Below are positions 1 through 9,566 of a stretch of 64,000 bases of DNA, piece by piece (position 1 is the first letter of the stretch; every line of letters begins with the position of its first letter). Origin of the DNA: Legionella quinlivanii (lineage in GTDB: Bacteria; Pseudomonadota; Gammaproteobacteria; Legionellales; Legionellaceae); assembly GCF_003265995.1 (NCBI RefSeq), contig NZ_MVJN01000003.1, forward strand, positions 310,001 to 374,000. The letters are read 5' to 3'. A program made the position numbers and the translations under genes. The notes beneath the pieces are model-generated. The model worked only from the letters and a program-made list of their open reading frames with translations. It made no database searches and had not been told where the DNA came from.

Positions 1-1927
1 ATTCCATATTCTGGGCGTGAGTATGCATTTGTTTTTCAAGTAGTTTAATTCGTTTGGCAAGCTGATCCGGCGGCAGAAGCTCATATTGTGGCTGGCGTTC
101 GGTGATTTGACTCTTCCGCTTATGACTGTATGCGCCTTCCATAATATCTTCAATGGATTTTTTAATGCCCCTGGGAGTAATTCCATGCTGCTCGTTGTAG
201 GCTAATTGTTTGTTACGCCGACGCTCTGTTTCATCCAGGGCACGCTGCATTGAACCGGTCATGCGATCCGCATATAAAATAGCACGGCCGTTTAAATTTC
301 TGGCGGCCCTGCCAATAGTTTGAATTAATGAGCGATCGGAGCGTAAAAAACCTTCCTTATCGGCATCCAGAATAGCAACTAACGCCACCTCAGGCATATC
401 CAGCCCTTCTCGTAACAAATTAATACCGACCAGCACATCAAACTCACCCAATCTTAAATCCCGAATAATTTCAACCCGCTCAACAGTATCAATATCTGCA
501 TGCAAATAGCGCACGCGGATCCCTTGATCCTGCAGATAATCAGTTAAATCTTCTGCCATCCGTTTGGTTAAGGTGGTAACCAGAATGCGTTCACCCTGAG
601 CCTGAACCAGGCGTATTTCAGAAAGCAAATCATCCACCTGATTTCTGACCGGCCTGACAATAACCTGTGGGTCAATCAGTCCAGTAGGGCGAACGACCTG
701 TTCTGCAATATTGTCGGCCTGTTCTTTTTCAAAGGGACCAGGGGTTGCAGATACATAAATGGTTTGTGGTGAGCGGCCGTCAAATTCTTCAAAACGTAAG
801 GGACGATTATCCAGTGCAGAGGGGAGCCTGAAACCATAATTAACCAGGGTTTCTTTGCGGGCGCGATCACCGCGATACATCCCTCCGATCTGTGGAACAG
901 TCACATGCGACTCATCAATGATCAGCAAGGCCTCTGGTGGTAAGTAGTCAAATAAAGTAGGTGGAGGTTCGCCTTCATTACGGCCTGACAAATAACGTGA
1001 ATAATTTTCAATACCCGAGCAATAACCGAGTTCCAGCATCATCTCGATATCAAAGCAGGTGCGTTGCTGCAAACGCTGTGCTTCAAGCAACTTATTCTGC
1101 CGGGTAAACTCATCCACTCTGATTCGCAGTTCTTCCTTAACCTGCTCAATTGTTTCCAGAAGTCTTTCCCGAGGCGTCACATAGTGTGTTTTGGGGAAAA
1201 TAGTCACGCGGGGAAGCTGCTGAATGATATCGCCTGTCAGAGGATCAAAGCGCATAATACGCTCCACCTCGTCATCAAATAATTCGATACGAATAGCCTC
1301 TTTCTCCGAGTCAGCAGGGAATACATCAATCACATCGCCAGTAACCCGAAATTGCCCTCTGTCCAAAGACTGATTGTTACGCGTATATTGCATTTCTGCC
1401 AGACGGCGTAAAATTTTACGCTGGTCGCATTGTTCTTTGCGCGACAGATGTAATACCATACGCAGATAGGAATCCGGATCGCCCAATCCATAAATGGCCG
1501 AAACCGTAGCAACAATTATGGCGTCTTTGCGCTCAATAAGCGCTTTGGTTGCTGAGAGGCGCATTTGTTCAATATGCTCATTAATTGATGCGTCTTTTTC
1601 AATAAAGGTATCTGAAGCAGGAACATAAGCTTCGGGCTGATAATAATCATAATAGGATACAAAATATTCTACGGCATTATCTGGAAAAAAAGTTTTAAAT
1701 TCTCCATAAAGCTGAGCCGCCAATGTTTTGTTGGGTGCCATAATTAATGTAGGGCGTTTCATTGCTTCAATGACATGAGCAATAGTGAAGGTTTTACCTG
1801 AGCCGGTAACCCCAAGAAGAATTTGTTTTGCCAGCCCGGATTCAACGCCTTCGATCAGTGAAGAAATGGCAGTAGGCTGATCACCTGCGGGCTGAAAATT
1901 TGAATAAATTTTAAATACATTTTTCAT
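1..1927 (-). CDS. uvrB: Excinuclease ABC subunit B (partial, C-terminus off window)
   Basis: UvrB is the helicase-like damage-verification subunit of UvrABC nucleotide excision repair, acting on DNA in the cytoplasm. The reverse strand reads without a stop from ATG at 1927 to the window edge, about 642 codons; the family is about 670 residues, so only the end of the C-terminal UVR motif is missing. Visible are the Walker A motif GVTGSGKT near residue 40, the beta-hairpin region [12 protein letters not shown] near residue 95, the DESH box, and late helicase motifs including QTIGRAARN. The start gives [18 protein letters not shown], typical of UvrB. It is transcribed divergently from the aminotransferase gene. 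The reading frame is open at the left edge, so its true end is unknown. Identity is certain. Confidence 0.97.
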   Translation of the reverse strand, partial: MKNVFKIYSNFQPAGDQPTAISSLIEGVESGLAKQILLGVTGSGKTFTIAHVIEAMKRPTLIMAPNKTLAAQLYGEFKTFFPDNAVEYFVSYYDYYQPEAYVPASDTFIEKDASINEHIEQMRLSATKALIERKDAIIVATVSAIYGLGDPDSYLRMVLHLSRKEQCDQRKILRRLAEMQYTRNNQSLDRGQFRVTGDVIDVFPADSEKEAIRIELFDDEVERIMRFDPLTGDIIQQLPRVTIFPKTHYVTPRERLLETIEQVKEELRIRVDEFTRQNKLLEAQRLQQRTCFDIEMMLELGYCSGIENYSRYLSGRNEGEPPPTLFDYLPPEALLIIDESHVTVPQIGGMYRGDRARKETLVNYGFRLPSALDNRPLRFEEFDGRSPQTIYVSATPGPFEKEQADNIAEQVVRPTGLIDPQVIVRPVRNQVDDLLSEIRLVQAQGERILVTTLTKRMAEDLTDYLQDQGIRVRYLHADIDTVERVEIIRDLRLGEFDVLVGINLLREGLDMPEVALVAILDADKEGFLRSDRSLIQTIGRAARNLNGRAILYADRMTGSMQRALDETERRRNKQLAYNEQHGITPRGIKKSIEDIMEGAYSHKRKSQITERQPQYELLPPDQLAKRIKLLEKQMHTHAQNME

Positions 1928-2106
1928 AATAAGAACTATATACATTTTGTAGGAAAAGATGCAAGTTTTTTACAGCTTGATTTTTAGCAAACCTGCATTA
2001 TAGTTTGACCTGTCGTACAGCGGTAAATAATTGCCTGATGTACAAATGACAAAACAGCAGGAATTCACGTCAGTTTAGAGGCAATATTTAGAAAGAGGAG
2101 TGATTG

Positions 2107-3288
2107 ATGCAAATTACACTGGCTAATCGGGTAAAGCAGGTAAAGCCTTCGCCCACGCTTGCCGTGGCCGCCAAAGCCTCGCAAATGCAGGCACAGGGAA
2201 TGGATATTATTAATCTCGGTACTGGGGAGCCCGACTTTGATACGCCTCAGCATATCAAAGATGCTGCTATTGCAGCGATTAATGCTGGATTTACCAAATA
2301 CACGCCAGTGGATGGTATCAGCGAATTAAAACAGGCGATTCGAGAAAAGTTTAATCGCGATAACGGACTTGCTTATCAGTTAAATCAGATTCTGGTTTCA
2401 GTCGGCGGAAAACAAAGCTGTTACAATCTTTGCCAGGCTCTTTTGAATGAGGGTGATGAGGTCATAATACCGGCACCTTATTGGGTTTCTTATCCGGATA
2501 TGGTTTTATTAGCGGATGCAACACCAGTCATTATCCCGACAACGCCTGCCATGCGCTATAAAATTACCCCCGCCCAGCTGGAGCAGGCAATTACTCCCAG
2601 GACACGGTTATTTTTTATAAATAGTCCATCCAATCCTTCAGGAGTTGCCTATAGTTTTGATGAGCTGAAAGCCCTGGGGGAAGTACTGAAGAAGCATCCG
2701 CAGGTTTTGATTGCCACAGACGATATGTATGAGCACATTATCTGGACGCAAGCCTTTTGCAATATACTCAATGCCTGCCCGGAATTATATGATAGAACTG
2801 TTGTACTTAACGGTGTTTCCAAAGCTTATTCAATGACTGGCTGGCGTATTGGCTATGCGGCGGGCCCTGCACCTTTGATCAATGCAATGAAAACAGTACA
2901 GTCGCAATCCACATCAAACGCCTGCTCCATCGCGCAGAGAGCCGCTTTAGCGGCACTTACCGGCGGTGATGAAACCGTTCATCATATGGTCAAGGCCTTT
3001 CATCATCGACACGATTATCTGGTGGATCGCATGCAAACCATGCCAGGTATTGAGGTGATCCCTGCGGATGGTACCTTCTACAGCTTTCCCAACGTGCAAT
3101 CGATTATCGAAAAGCGAGGCTACGCCAATGATGTCGAGTTTGCTGAAAAATTATTGCAGGACGAAGGTCTGGCTTTAGTGCCGGGTTCTGCCTTCGGAAA
3201 TGAGGGTTGTATAAGACTATCTTTTGCCACCAGCATGGATAATTTAAGCAGTGCGCTTGATCGCTTAAGTCGTTTCTGCAAAAGATAA
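2107..3288 (+). CDS. aspB: Class I PLP-dependent aminotransferase, aspartate aminotransferase type
   Basis: This cytoplasmic fold-type I aminotransferase (393 aa) most likely exchanges amino groups between aspartate and 2-oxoglutarate. The PLP lysine lies in SKAYSMTGWRIGY (Lys about 239). NPSNPSG-like motif NSPSNPSG, the cofactor-ring Asp in ATDDMYEHI and the substrate-carboxylate Arg in CIRLSFA are present, and the N-terminal INLGTGEPDFDTP is typical of the Igamma subgroup (AspB/AspC of Thermus and Bacillus type). An in-frame TTG at 2104 gives one extra residue, but the ATG at 2107 sits about 7 nt after GAGGAG and is preferred. A possible promoter is TTGACC (2005-2010), 17 nt, TAATTG. Substrate preference (aspartate, prephenate or other) cannot be read from sequence. 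Confidence 0.9.
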   Translation: MQITLANRVKQVKPSPTLAVAAKASQMQAQGMDIINLGTGEPDFDTPQHIKDAAIAAINAGFTKYTPVDGISELKQAIREKFNRDNGLAYQLNQILVSVGGKQSCYNLCQALLNEGDEVIIPAPYWVSYPDMVLLADATPVIIPTTPAMRYKITPAQLEQAITPRTRLFFINSPSNPSGVAYSFDELKALGEVLKKHPQVLIATDDMYEHIIWTQAFCNILNACPELYDRTVVLNGVSKAYSMTGWRIGYAAGPAPLINAMKTVQSQSTSNACSIAQRAALAALTGGDETVHHMVKAFHHRHDYLVDRMQTMPGIEVIPADGTFYSFPNVQSIIEKRGYANDVEFAEKLLQDEGLALVPGSAFGNEGCIRLSFATSMDNLSSALDRLSRFCKR

Positions 3289-3306
3289 AAAAATTTAAGA
3301 AAACCC

Positions 3307-3335
3307 TTGACTCATCAGCGGGATCTCTTTATGAT
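3307..3335 (+). promoter_or_regulatory. Promoter of tRNA-Asn
   Basis: TTGACT at 3307-3312, a 17-nt spacer and TATGAT at 3330-3335 form a near-consensus sigma-70 promoter that would start transcription near 3342, a few bases before the mature tRNA. The stretch after the -10 (TCCGCC) is GC-rich, as in stringently controlled stable-RNA promoters; that regulatory role is inference. Confidence 0.75.
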
Positions 3336-3345
3336 TCCGCCTTAT

Positions 3346-3421
3346 TCCCTGGTAGCTCAGTCGGTAGAGCGGATGACTGTTAATCATTAGGTCACAGGTT
3401 CGAGTCCTGTCCGGGGAGCCA
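3346..3421 (+). tRNA. tRNA-Asn (anticodon GTT), CCA encoded
   Basis: A 76-nt cloverleaf folds by eye. The acceptor stem TCCCTGG pairs with CCGGGGA (one G-T pair), followed by discriminator G and encoded CCA. The D-arm contains AGCTCAGTCGGTAGAGC, the anticodon stem GATGA/TCATT closes loop CTGTTAA with anticodon GTT at 3379-3381, and the T-loop is GGTTCGAGTCC. No duplicate of the 3' end was noticed downstream, so there is no sign that the site carries an integrated element, although the following genes look accessory. Confidence 0.97.
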
Positions 3422-3658
3422 ATTCCAGTCTAGGTTTTAACAACTTTCAAGTTGCCCCAGCCTGAAGCTTGGTACCAGCTCTGGTGCCGATTTCAAAAAT
3501 TCAACTGATTCAAGTTAGATGTCCCATTATTATTATCATTTGGCTAAGTAATTGAGCTAAATCTAAATCTTTGTACTCATAACTGGTCTTTTGACTTGCG
3601 TTGTAATATTGTAGCTCAACTAAATTTTCTCATATATTAATTCAAGCGAAGGAAGAGT

Positions 3659-5752
3659 ATGAGTGCAGAAAAAGGCTCGTCTGTCACCAAAGGAGCAATT
3701 AGCCTTTCATCCCCTGGATACCGTCCTGATATCGATGGTTTGAGAGCCATCGCTGTTCTCTCGGTAGTTCTCTATCACGCATTCCCAGGCAGGCTAATGG
3801 GTGGTTTTATTGGTGTTGATATTTTCTTTATTCTGTCTGGTTTTCTCATATCCACCATTATTTTCGAAAATTTAGAGAGGGGAACCTTCAGTTTTGCTGA
3901 GTTTTACGCTCGACGCATCAAACGTATTTTTCCAGCTCTCATTTTAGTTTTAATTATTATTTATATTTTTGGTTGGTTCACATTGCTTGCTGATGAGTTT
4001 AAACAACTTGGTAAGCACATTGCGGCGGGAACAGGCTTTGTTTCCAACTTCGTACTTATGAATGAAGCCGGGTATTTTGATAATTTGGCGGATACCAAAC
4101 CATTACTACATTTGTGGAGCCTTGGAATTGAAGAACAGTTTTATATCATCTGGCCGCTATTACTGTGGTTTGCCTGGAAGCGCAATTTTAATCTTTTGAC
4201 GATCACAATCATTGCTGTTTCGCTGTCTTTCTATCTTAACTTAGTAGGAGTCTCTCAGGATATAACCGCTACCTTCTATTCTCCTCAAACACGCTTTTGG
4301 GAGCTGCTTTGCGGTAGCTTATTAGCCTGGCTAATGCTGTACCATAGGAAGGCTTTTGCTACTGTTAATACGAAGCTTAACGCTTGGATTAACTCTATTT
4401 TGTATCATAATGCATATCAAGCCAGCAGTAATACATTCTCCAATATTCTTGCCTTCCTTGGCCTTCTACTACTGGTTTTTGGATTTTGTGAAATTAATAT
4501 GACGGTAAGCTTCCCTGGTGTGTGGGCAGTCGTTCCCATACTAGGAACAATCCTGATTATATCGGCCGGCTCTGATGCCTGGATCAATCGCAAAATATTG
4601 TCAAACAAAGTTGCTGTCTGGTTTGGCTTAATCAGTTTCCCGCTTTATTTGTGGCATTGGCCTTTGCTCTCGTTTGCCCGGATTCTCAGTGTTGAATATC
4701 CTACTGGAATTGTTCGAATATCCATTGTGCTTATATCCATTATCTTGTCCTATCTTACCTATAAATTTATAGAGAAGCCCATTCGACTTGGAAAGCATTT
4801 TCAGAGACTTAAGATTGTTTTGTTACTTCTCTTAATGCCTCTTTGTGGTCTCGTAGCGTACAATACGTATCTTGAAAATGGGTATGAGTTTCGAGAGGTT
4901 GTTAACCGCGTAAACTCCTTTTACAGCCCATATGCTCAGCAATATGAAAATAGTTTGGCTAAAAAATACCAAAATTACCTGGGTGAAGATATTTCTGCGT
5001 CGAAGAAACCGGTGGTGTTAATTATAGGCGATTCTTATACTGTAAACTGGGCCTCAGCTCTAAGTCGTCATATTGATTTAGACCATTTTGATGTGGTATC
5101 CATTTCATATTTGGGTTGCGATATTCGAATTGACTCTCAGAAAATAACCGCTTTATCTACAGCAAATCAGTTTCAATCTATTTGTGAAACATTTCAAAGT
5201 TTTATCAATAATGTGTCAATAATCAAAAGGATTTCTTCCATAATGCTTGTAAGTCACAGACCATTTGAGTATGTGATCAACCCTTCCAGGTTTGATATAA
5301 TCCGCTGGCTTAAGCAGAAAAATGCGGCATCAGATGTATTCGTATTTGGAAATTATTTTCAACTAGACGAAAAGAAGTATTTGTCTTGCACGCACTTAAT
5401 GGCAAGAGCTCGCCGTGGTTCAGAGACATGTCTTAAGTATGCCAATTATCCCTTAAGTGAACCTAAAATTGAAACCCTTCCTTTTTATCCAAAAGACTTA
5501 AGCTTTAAATATGTTGATATTATCAAACTGCACTGTAACTATAGTAGAAGTGGCTGTGCTACTGAAGCCAATGGGGTTCCTTTTATGAGCGACTGGAATC
5601 ACCTTAATGCTGCTTTTTTAGATTTTATTTTACAGGATATCCAAATTAAAAAAGCTGACGTCTTGGCTGAATTGGGCTTGCTAAAGTATTTTACTTCTGA
5701 TCAGAAACAGAGACTTGCTTCAATAACTGACAAGGTACAGGATAAAGTTTGA
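3659..5752 (+). CDS. Membrane O-acyltransferase, AT3 + SGNH domains (OafA/OatA type)
   Basis: This 697-aa protein probably acetylates a cell-envelope polysaccharide such as O-antigen or another glycan. Residues 20-400 form the multi-pass acyltransferase-3 domain: YRPDIDGLRAIAVLSVV near residue 21, with a conserved His at the end of the first membrane helix, then about ten hydrophobic segments. The C-terminal part is an extracytoplasmic SGNH hydrolase-like domain with GDSY (Ser about 459) and the distal DWNH (Asp about 645, His about 648), so both ends of the catalytic set are present. GGAAGAG precedes the ATG. It stands alone 3' of tRNA-Asn and looks AT-richer than uvrB and aspB, consistent with horizontal acquisition of surface-modifying functions (inference). 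The acceptor glycan is unknown. Confidence 0.88.
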   Translation: MSAEKGSSVTKGAISLSSPGYRPDIDGLRAIAVLSVVLYHAFPGRLMGGFIGVDIFFILSGFLISTIIFENLERGTFSFAEFYARRIKRIFPALILVLIIIYIFGWFTLLADEFKQLGKHIAAGTGFVSNFVLMNEAGYFDNLADTKPLLHLWSLGIEEQFYIIWPLLLWFAWKRNFNLLTITIIAVSLSFYLNLVGVSQDITATFYSPQTRFWELLCGSLLAWLMLYHRKAFATVNTKLNAWINSILYHNAYQASSNTFSNILAFLGLLLLVFGFCEINMTVSFPGVWAVVPILGTILIISAGSDAWINRKILSNKVAVWFGLISFPLYLWHWPLLSFARILSVEYPTGIVRISIVLISIILSYLTYKFIEKPIRLGKHFQRLKIVLLLLLMPLCGLVAYNTYLENGYEFREVVNRVNSFYSPYAQQYENSLAKKYQNYLGEDISASKKPVVLIIGDSYTVNWASALSRHIDLDHFDVVSISYLGCDIRIDSQKITALSTANQFQSICETFQSFINNVSIIKRISSIMLVSHRPFEYVINPSRFDIIRWLKQKNAASDVFVFGNYFQLDEKKYLSCTHLMARARRGSETCLKYANYPLSEPKIETLPFYPKDLSFKYVDIIKLHCNYSRSGCATEANGVPFMSDWNHLNAAFLDFILQDIQIKKADVLAELGLLKYFTSDQKQRLASITDKVQDKV

Positions 5753-5885
5753 CGCGACTGCAAGGTCAAGCTTTGCATGTACCTTTTTAGCCAACATAAT
5801 ATTTAAATTCACGATTGATGTTAATCCTTGCTGTTGTTCTTCTTCATGCAGAGTTGAGCATCTCCTCAAAAATTATTCACACGCA

Positions 5886-5894
5886 TGCTATAAT
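5886..5894 (+). promoter_or_regulatory. Extended -10 promoter upstream of the TIKI-fold gene
   Basis: TGCTATAAT is a perfect extended -10 element (TGn plus TATAAT). No good -35 is seen at 16-18 nt, which extended -10 promoters can tolerate. Transcription would begin near 5901, leaving about 33 nt of leader before the ATG at 5934. Confidence 0.5.
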
Positions 5895-5933
5895 GGTTTT
5901 AATTGGGACATCTGGTTATAAATTTGAACGAAG

Positions 5934-7895
5934 ATGAAAGACAAGTCTGAAATAATTAATGCTCTGCAGAACCCTCAAAAAGCGCCTTTTAGAGTGGCTT
6001 TTGAGATTTTTGCGAGTACAGATCGAGAGAAAATAGCAAAATGGCCTAAAGAACTGGCTGAGTATTTAAAAATACCCGATATTCAATTTCACAGGCAGGA
6101 TGAAAGTGACACTATTAATGCAGAGGATGCAAAAGCCGCAAAAGCTGCAGCGATCGCGTATTATCAAAGTCGTGGTTTAGATGAACCAGCAAGCCGATTA
6201 TTAAGCGGCCTGGAGAAACATACGGCACGATATAACAGGGTCAAAGAGTATTTTAAACAAAAAATTAGTGAACTCAATCTCAGCAATCCACTAATCTTAT
6301 TTGATGACCAAGCACTGCGTATTGACATTGGATATGGCCCCAAAGAAATGTCGGTATTATTTCCTGATTTTTTTAATCATGGAGGAGTATTTGATAAAAC
6401 GATTCTGGGCGGTGTGGGTTATTTTGGAAAATCCCCATTAAATTATTTTTTAGACGACTATATAGAGGAAGATTATCAGATTTCTCTAAATGCTGAAAAA
6501 GAGCGTCTTCTTTCAACTGCGGCCATCGAATTGGCCCCGCAGGCCTTGGCAACTAAAAGAAAAGTAAGTATTGAAAATAAAAAAGGTTTCAACGAAGCAG
6601 AATTTATTACTAAATGCTTCGACAGCAATGAGGGTCTTATTGTTGGCGAGGTACATGAACATAAAAGCCCCAAACAGTTTTTAGTAGATAATATGGCTTT
6701 GTTTAAATCTCAAGGCGTCACCACTATTTATATGGAGCATTTACTTCAGGAGCGCCACCAGGCATTACTCGATGCCTATTTACATTCAGAGCCTGATGAC
6801 GCGATGCCGCGTGAATTGGAGTTCTATTTAAATTGTCTGGATAAAGAACGCAATTTATCAGGATCTGCTACATTTACAGCGGTAGTTCAAGAAGCTAAAA
6901 AGCATCAGATCAGAATAGTGGCGATCGATTCTGAAGCCTCTTATCGTTTGGCGGTTACATACTCATTGGGTGATCTGGGACATACCAACGCTATTAAAGA
7001 GCGGTTTTCTGCAATGAATATGGCAATGCTTGAGCGATACAGGGAATTTAATGACGGTGGAAAATATATAGCACTCATAGGTAGTGGTCATGTTGCCACC
7101 TGCCTGGATGTACCCGGAGTCTCTAATTTATTAAATTGCCCAAATATCCTTGTTAATGATTTAAGTGATGAACTGGAAGAATATATTCAGCAGGATATTC
7201 TACACGGAGAAGCACCAGGAACCGCCACTTTTGATGTTTTATATCATCGCCATCAAAATTCAAAACAGCTGACTGCTTCTGTTATAACCCAGTGTTCTAC
7301 TGAGGAAAAGAGGATTCCTGCAGAATATGCTGCTATGGCACAAAATCCTGAAGAAGAACTTCAAAAAAATATTATTAACTTCGAAGCGAATAAAAAAGAA
7401 ATTCAAACTAAATTTTTAGAAAATTTGACAGCGCTGCAGTCAGAACTCAACAAATCCAGCCGAAATAATACGGTAACCAAATTGGAAGGAGAACGGTTGT
7501 ATACGGCTTTATTTACGAATCAGGAACAATTCTTCAACTCATTATCCTTGCAGTTAACGGAACAGGAATTAAACAAAACAATTATTGAATTTCGGAATTC
7601 TTGTAAAGAACAGATCAAAGCCGCAGACAAGATTATGGGACATGGCTGGTTATATCGTATTGCTGAAGTAGTAATTAAATCTGTCATTGGTTTATTTGTT
7701 GGTATTGGCATGGTTCTGGGTTCCGTAGTTAATCAAGGCTTGGCTAAGTCAGAGCAGCGACAAAAGTTTGCCCAAACTTTCTTTGCTTTTAATCAAACGG
7801 ATGAATCAAAGGCCCTGAACAAATTTAAACAGGAAATTCTAGGGGATGAAAAGGAAGAGCCTGGTTTACTCTCGGAGTCAAAATTTAATAAATGA
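5934..7895 (+). CDS. TIKI/ChaN-fold domain protein with C-terminal membrane segment; effector candidate
   Basis: This 653-aa protein has no signal peptide. The central region, about residues 225-400, resembles the TIKI/ChaN/EreA superfamily (also found in the membrane-targeted toxin domain of Pasteurella toxin-like proteins): GEVHEHK at 238-244 supplies the N-terminal Glu/His pair, followed by YMEHL and AIDSEAS, and GSGHVA at about 383-388 is the closing His motif. Known relatives are metal-dependent proteases, heme-binding proteins or esterases, so the activity here is undetermined. A helical linker with coiled-coil character follows (450-570), then a single glycine-rich hydrophobic segment near 582-605 and a charged tail containing DEKEEP. 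The acidic C-terminus fits a Dot/Icm translocation signal (inference). It is monocistronic behind an extended -10 promoter. Confidence 0.6.
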   Translation: MKDKSEIINALQNPQKAPFRVAFEIFASTDREKIAKWPKELAEYLKIPDIQFHRQDESDTINAEDAKAAKAAAIAYYQSRGLDEPASRLLSGLEKHTARYNRVKEYFKQKISELNLSNPLILFDDQALRIDIGYGPKEMSVLFPDFFNHGGVFDKTILGGVGYFGKSPLNYFLDDYIEEDYQISLNAEKERLLSTAAIELAPQALATKRKVSIENKKGFNEAEFITKCFDSNEGLIVGEVHEHKSPKQFLVDNMALFKSQGVTTIYMEHLLQERHQALLDAYLHSEPDDAMPRELEFYLNCLDKERNLSGSATFTAVVQEAKKHQIRIVAIDSEASYRLAVTYSLGDLGHTNAIKERFSAMNMAMLERYREFNDGGKYIALIGSGHVATCLDVPGVSNLLNCPNILVNDLSDELEEYIQQDILHGEAPGTATFDVLYHRHQNSKQLTASVITQCSTEEKRIPAEYAAMAQNPEEELQKNIINFEANKKEIQTKFLENLTALQSELNKSSRNNTVTKLEGERLYTALFTNQEQFFNSLSLQLTEQELNKTIIEFRNSCKEQIKAADKIMGHGWLYRIAEVVIKSVIGLFVGIGMVLGSVVNQGLAKSEQRQKFAQTFFAFNQTDESKALNKFKQEILGDEKEEPGLLSESKFNK

Positions 7896-7996
7896 GTGCT
7901 CAAGAATATTTTTACACCACATTAGGCCCTCGTGTGGATTCCAATTATTAATTTTCTTATTATTGTCTCTAAGATCCAACAATCACATTATTTAAA

Positions 7997-8482
7997 ATGA
8001 ACTATAGTTTGCGATATATAAAAATCGGTATGCTGGCGTCGGTTGCTTTATTCTTAAGCCTGGTGGCTTTTAATAATGTGGTGGATTTCAATAGTAATTG
8101 GCTTTTCGTGCACCATGTATTAAGCATGGATACTACCTTCCATGAAACTGCTCTTATGGGGCGAGCTATTACCGACTCCAACCTCCAGAAACTGGCGTAC
8201 TATTTCATTATTATATGGGAAGTTGTAGCGGCAATTATCTGTTGGATTGGCTGTTTTATACTTGGTTCCAAGATAAAAAATAGCGACTTTGACTCGTATA
8301 AACAGACCGCATTCATTGGCTTGTTTTTTGGTTTTTTACTATATATGGTGGGCTTCCTCGTTATTGGTGGGGAGTGGTTTGCGATGTGGCAATCTCCAAA
8401 CTGGAATGGGCAAATGAAAGCGGGACTATTTCTGAATTTCATCATGTTCGTGATGATCTTTCTTAACACAACCGATGAATAA
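7997..8482 (+). CDS. DUF2165 family integral membrane protein
   Basis: This 161-aa inner-membrane protein has four hydrophobic segments. The N-terminal pattern (first helix, then VAFNNVVDFNSNW and FVHHVLSMDTTF) is the characteristic signature of DUF2165 'small integral membrane proteins', whose function is unknown. Length matches the family. It starts about 100 nt after the preceding gene with no clear Shine-Dalgarno, and is followed by the long hairpin at 8506-8609. Confidence 0.85.
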   Translation: MNYSLRYIKIGMLASVALFLSLVAFNNVVDFNSNWLFVHHVLSMDTTFHETALMGRAITDSNLQKLAYYFIIIWEVVAAIICWIGCFILGSKIKNSDFDSYKQTAFIGLFFGFLLYMVGFLVIGGEWFAMWQSPNWNGQMKAGLFLNFIMFVMIFLNTTDE

Positions 8483-8505
8483 TTTGCCGGGCCATATGTA
8501 GCAGC

Positions 8506-8609
8506 GTAGCCTGGTTGGCGCTTTGCGGCAACCGGGTTTTCATGAAGGAAAGTCTTCCTTGAGATTGGGGATAAGCAACCTGGTTGTCGCAAAGCGCCAA
8601 CCAGGCTAC
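8506..8609. repeat. Long imperfect inverted repeat (33-nt arms), MITE/REP-like hairpin
   Basis: The arms at 8506-8538 and 8577-8609 (beginning GTAGCCTGGTTGGCGCTTTG on each strand) are reverse complements with only two mismatches in 33 positions, separated by 38 nt that contain a smaller dyad (GGAAAG/CTTCC). No coding sense is visible. It lies between the convergent ends of the DUF2165 and dehydratase genes, where it could end transcription, but it has no long T-run. Only one copy is in the window. Confidence 0.8.
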
Positions 8610-8645
8610 ATACTAAACACTGCCAATGACAGCTTATATTGAATG

Positions 8646-9554
8646 CTAAGGGATATTAAAAAGGGTTGTATTGACCCCTCCGCAAACAATTACCAGAATG
8701 GATTGGGCTTTGTGAAGAACAGGATGATCATTATAAATCAGGGATAATGAGGCGCCGCTGGATAACTCCACCAGGATCCGTTGTTCATGGGCAAAACTGA
8801 AACAGGCTTGTTCGGCTTCTTCATCACTGACAACGACGTTTTCTATTTTATGAATTTTGGTCCAATCCATTAGTTTTTGAGCCACCCGTTTTGCGCCTAG
8901 ACTGGTTGCCTTGCTGGTGATGGTGTCTAAAGTGACTAATTTATTGGCCTTTACCGATTGAAAAAACGCATCAGCCCCTTTGGTTTCAACAGCAATTAAA
9001 GGCACTTTTTCCCATTTATGCTGGTGCATTCCTTCCAAAACTCCACAGGCAAGACCGCCTCCACCCACAGAGAGGACCACCGCGTCAGGAATAGAAAGCC
9101 CTTGTTGAATGGCCTCGGTAATCATAGACGCATGCCCTTTCCATAAAGTCGGATGATCAAAAGGCGGGATATAAGCGGCTTGATGTTGTCTGGCAAAATC
9201 TAATGCGGCTTGATGCGCTTCATCCCATACTTTTCCCGCTACAATGACTTTTGCACCATAGGATTTAATCGCTTCAATATAGATGGGATTGCTGGTTTCA
9301 GGAATAAACACAGTGGCAGGAACATTCAATTTCATTGCGCAATACGCTACCGCAATCCCGGCGTTGCCTCCTGACGAAGCAACGAAAGTTTTTGCACCCC
9401 GTTGAAGCTCTTCCTGGCATAATGCGCCTATTCCCCGCAGTTTGAATGAGCCTGGAGGATGCAAGCATTCCAGCTTAAAATAAACCTGTTTATTGAGTGT
9501 ATTTTTTAAATATTGAGACTCGATAAGCGGTGTTTGCGTATGAAGATACTGCAT
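8646..9554 (-). CDS. PLP-dependent serine/threonine dehydratase-like protein
   Basis: This 302-aa fold-type II PLP enzyme of the serine/threonine dehydratase family probably deaminates serine or a related beta-hydroxy amino acid to a 2-oxo acid. The Schiff-base lysine is in PPGSFKLRG (Lys 38), the substrate/PLP loop is SSGGNAGIA, and the phosphate-binding loop is SVGGGGLACG. The SSGGNAG loop and short length, with no regulatory ACT domain, resemble animal-type serine dehydratase rather than biosynthetic IlvA. Its ATG follows an AAGGAT site, 12 nt after the stop of the cyclodeaminase-like gene, so the two are an operon. Cysteine synthase-like or hydroxyaspartate dehydratase activity are alternatives. 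Confidence 0.8.
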   Translation of the reverse strand: MQYLHTQTPLIESQYLKNTLNKQVYFKLECLHPPGSFKLRGIGALCQEELQRGAKTFVASSGGNAGIAVAYCAMKLNVPATVFIPETSNPIYIEAIKSYGAKVIVAGKVWDEAHQAALDFARQHQAAYIPPFDHPTLWKGHASMITEAIQQGLSIPDAVVLSVGGGGLACGVLEGMHQHKWEKVPLIAVETKGADAFFQSVKANKLVTLDTITSKATSLGAKRVAQKLMDWTKIHKIENVVVSDEEAEQACFSFAHEQRILVELSSGASLSLIYNDHPVLHKAQSILVIVCGGVNTTLFNIP

Positions 9555-9566
9555 GGATTATCCTTA

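Noticed and set aside
676-1515. Several 60-72-aa open frames over the first 1.9 kb
   Set aside because: They lie on both strands within the uvrB coding region, have no ribosome-binding sites and no recognisable sequence.
3525-3543. Fur-like sequence upstream of the acyltransferase gene
   Set aside because: 13 of 19 matches in AT-rich DNA, without a clear promoter around it; kept only as a side note.
3422-3658. Search for a duplicated tRNA-Asn 3' end (att site) downstream of the tRNA
   Set aside because: No repeat of the acceptor/T-arm sequence was noticed in the following kilobases, and no integrase gene is present.
5753-5800. Possible terminator AAGGT...ACCTTTTT after the acyltransferase gene
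   Set aside because: Stem of only five pairs with a 13-base loop; too weak to call.
8200-8592. 130-aa antisense frame over the DUF2165 gene and hairpin
   Set aside because: DUF2165 signature is on the plus strand, and the frame's ends are in the inverted repeat.
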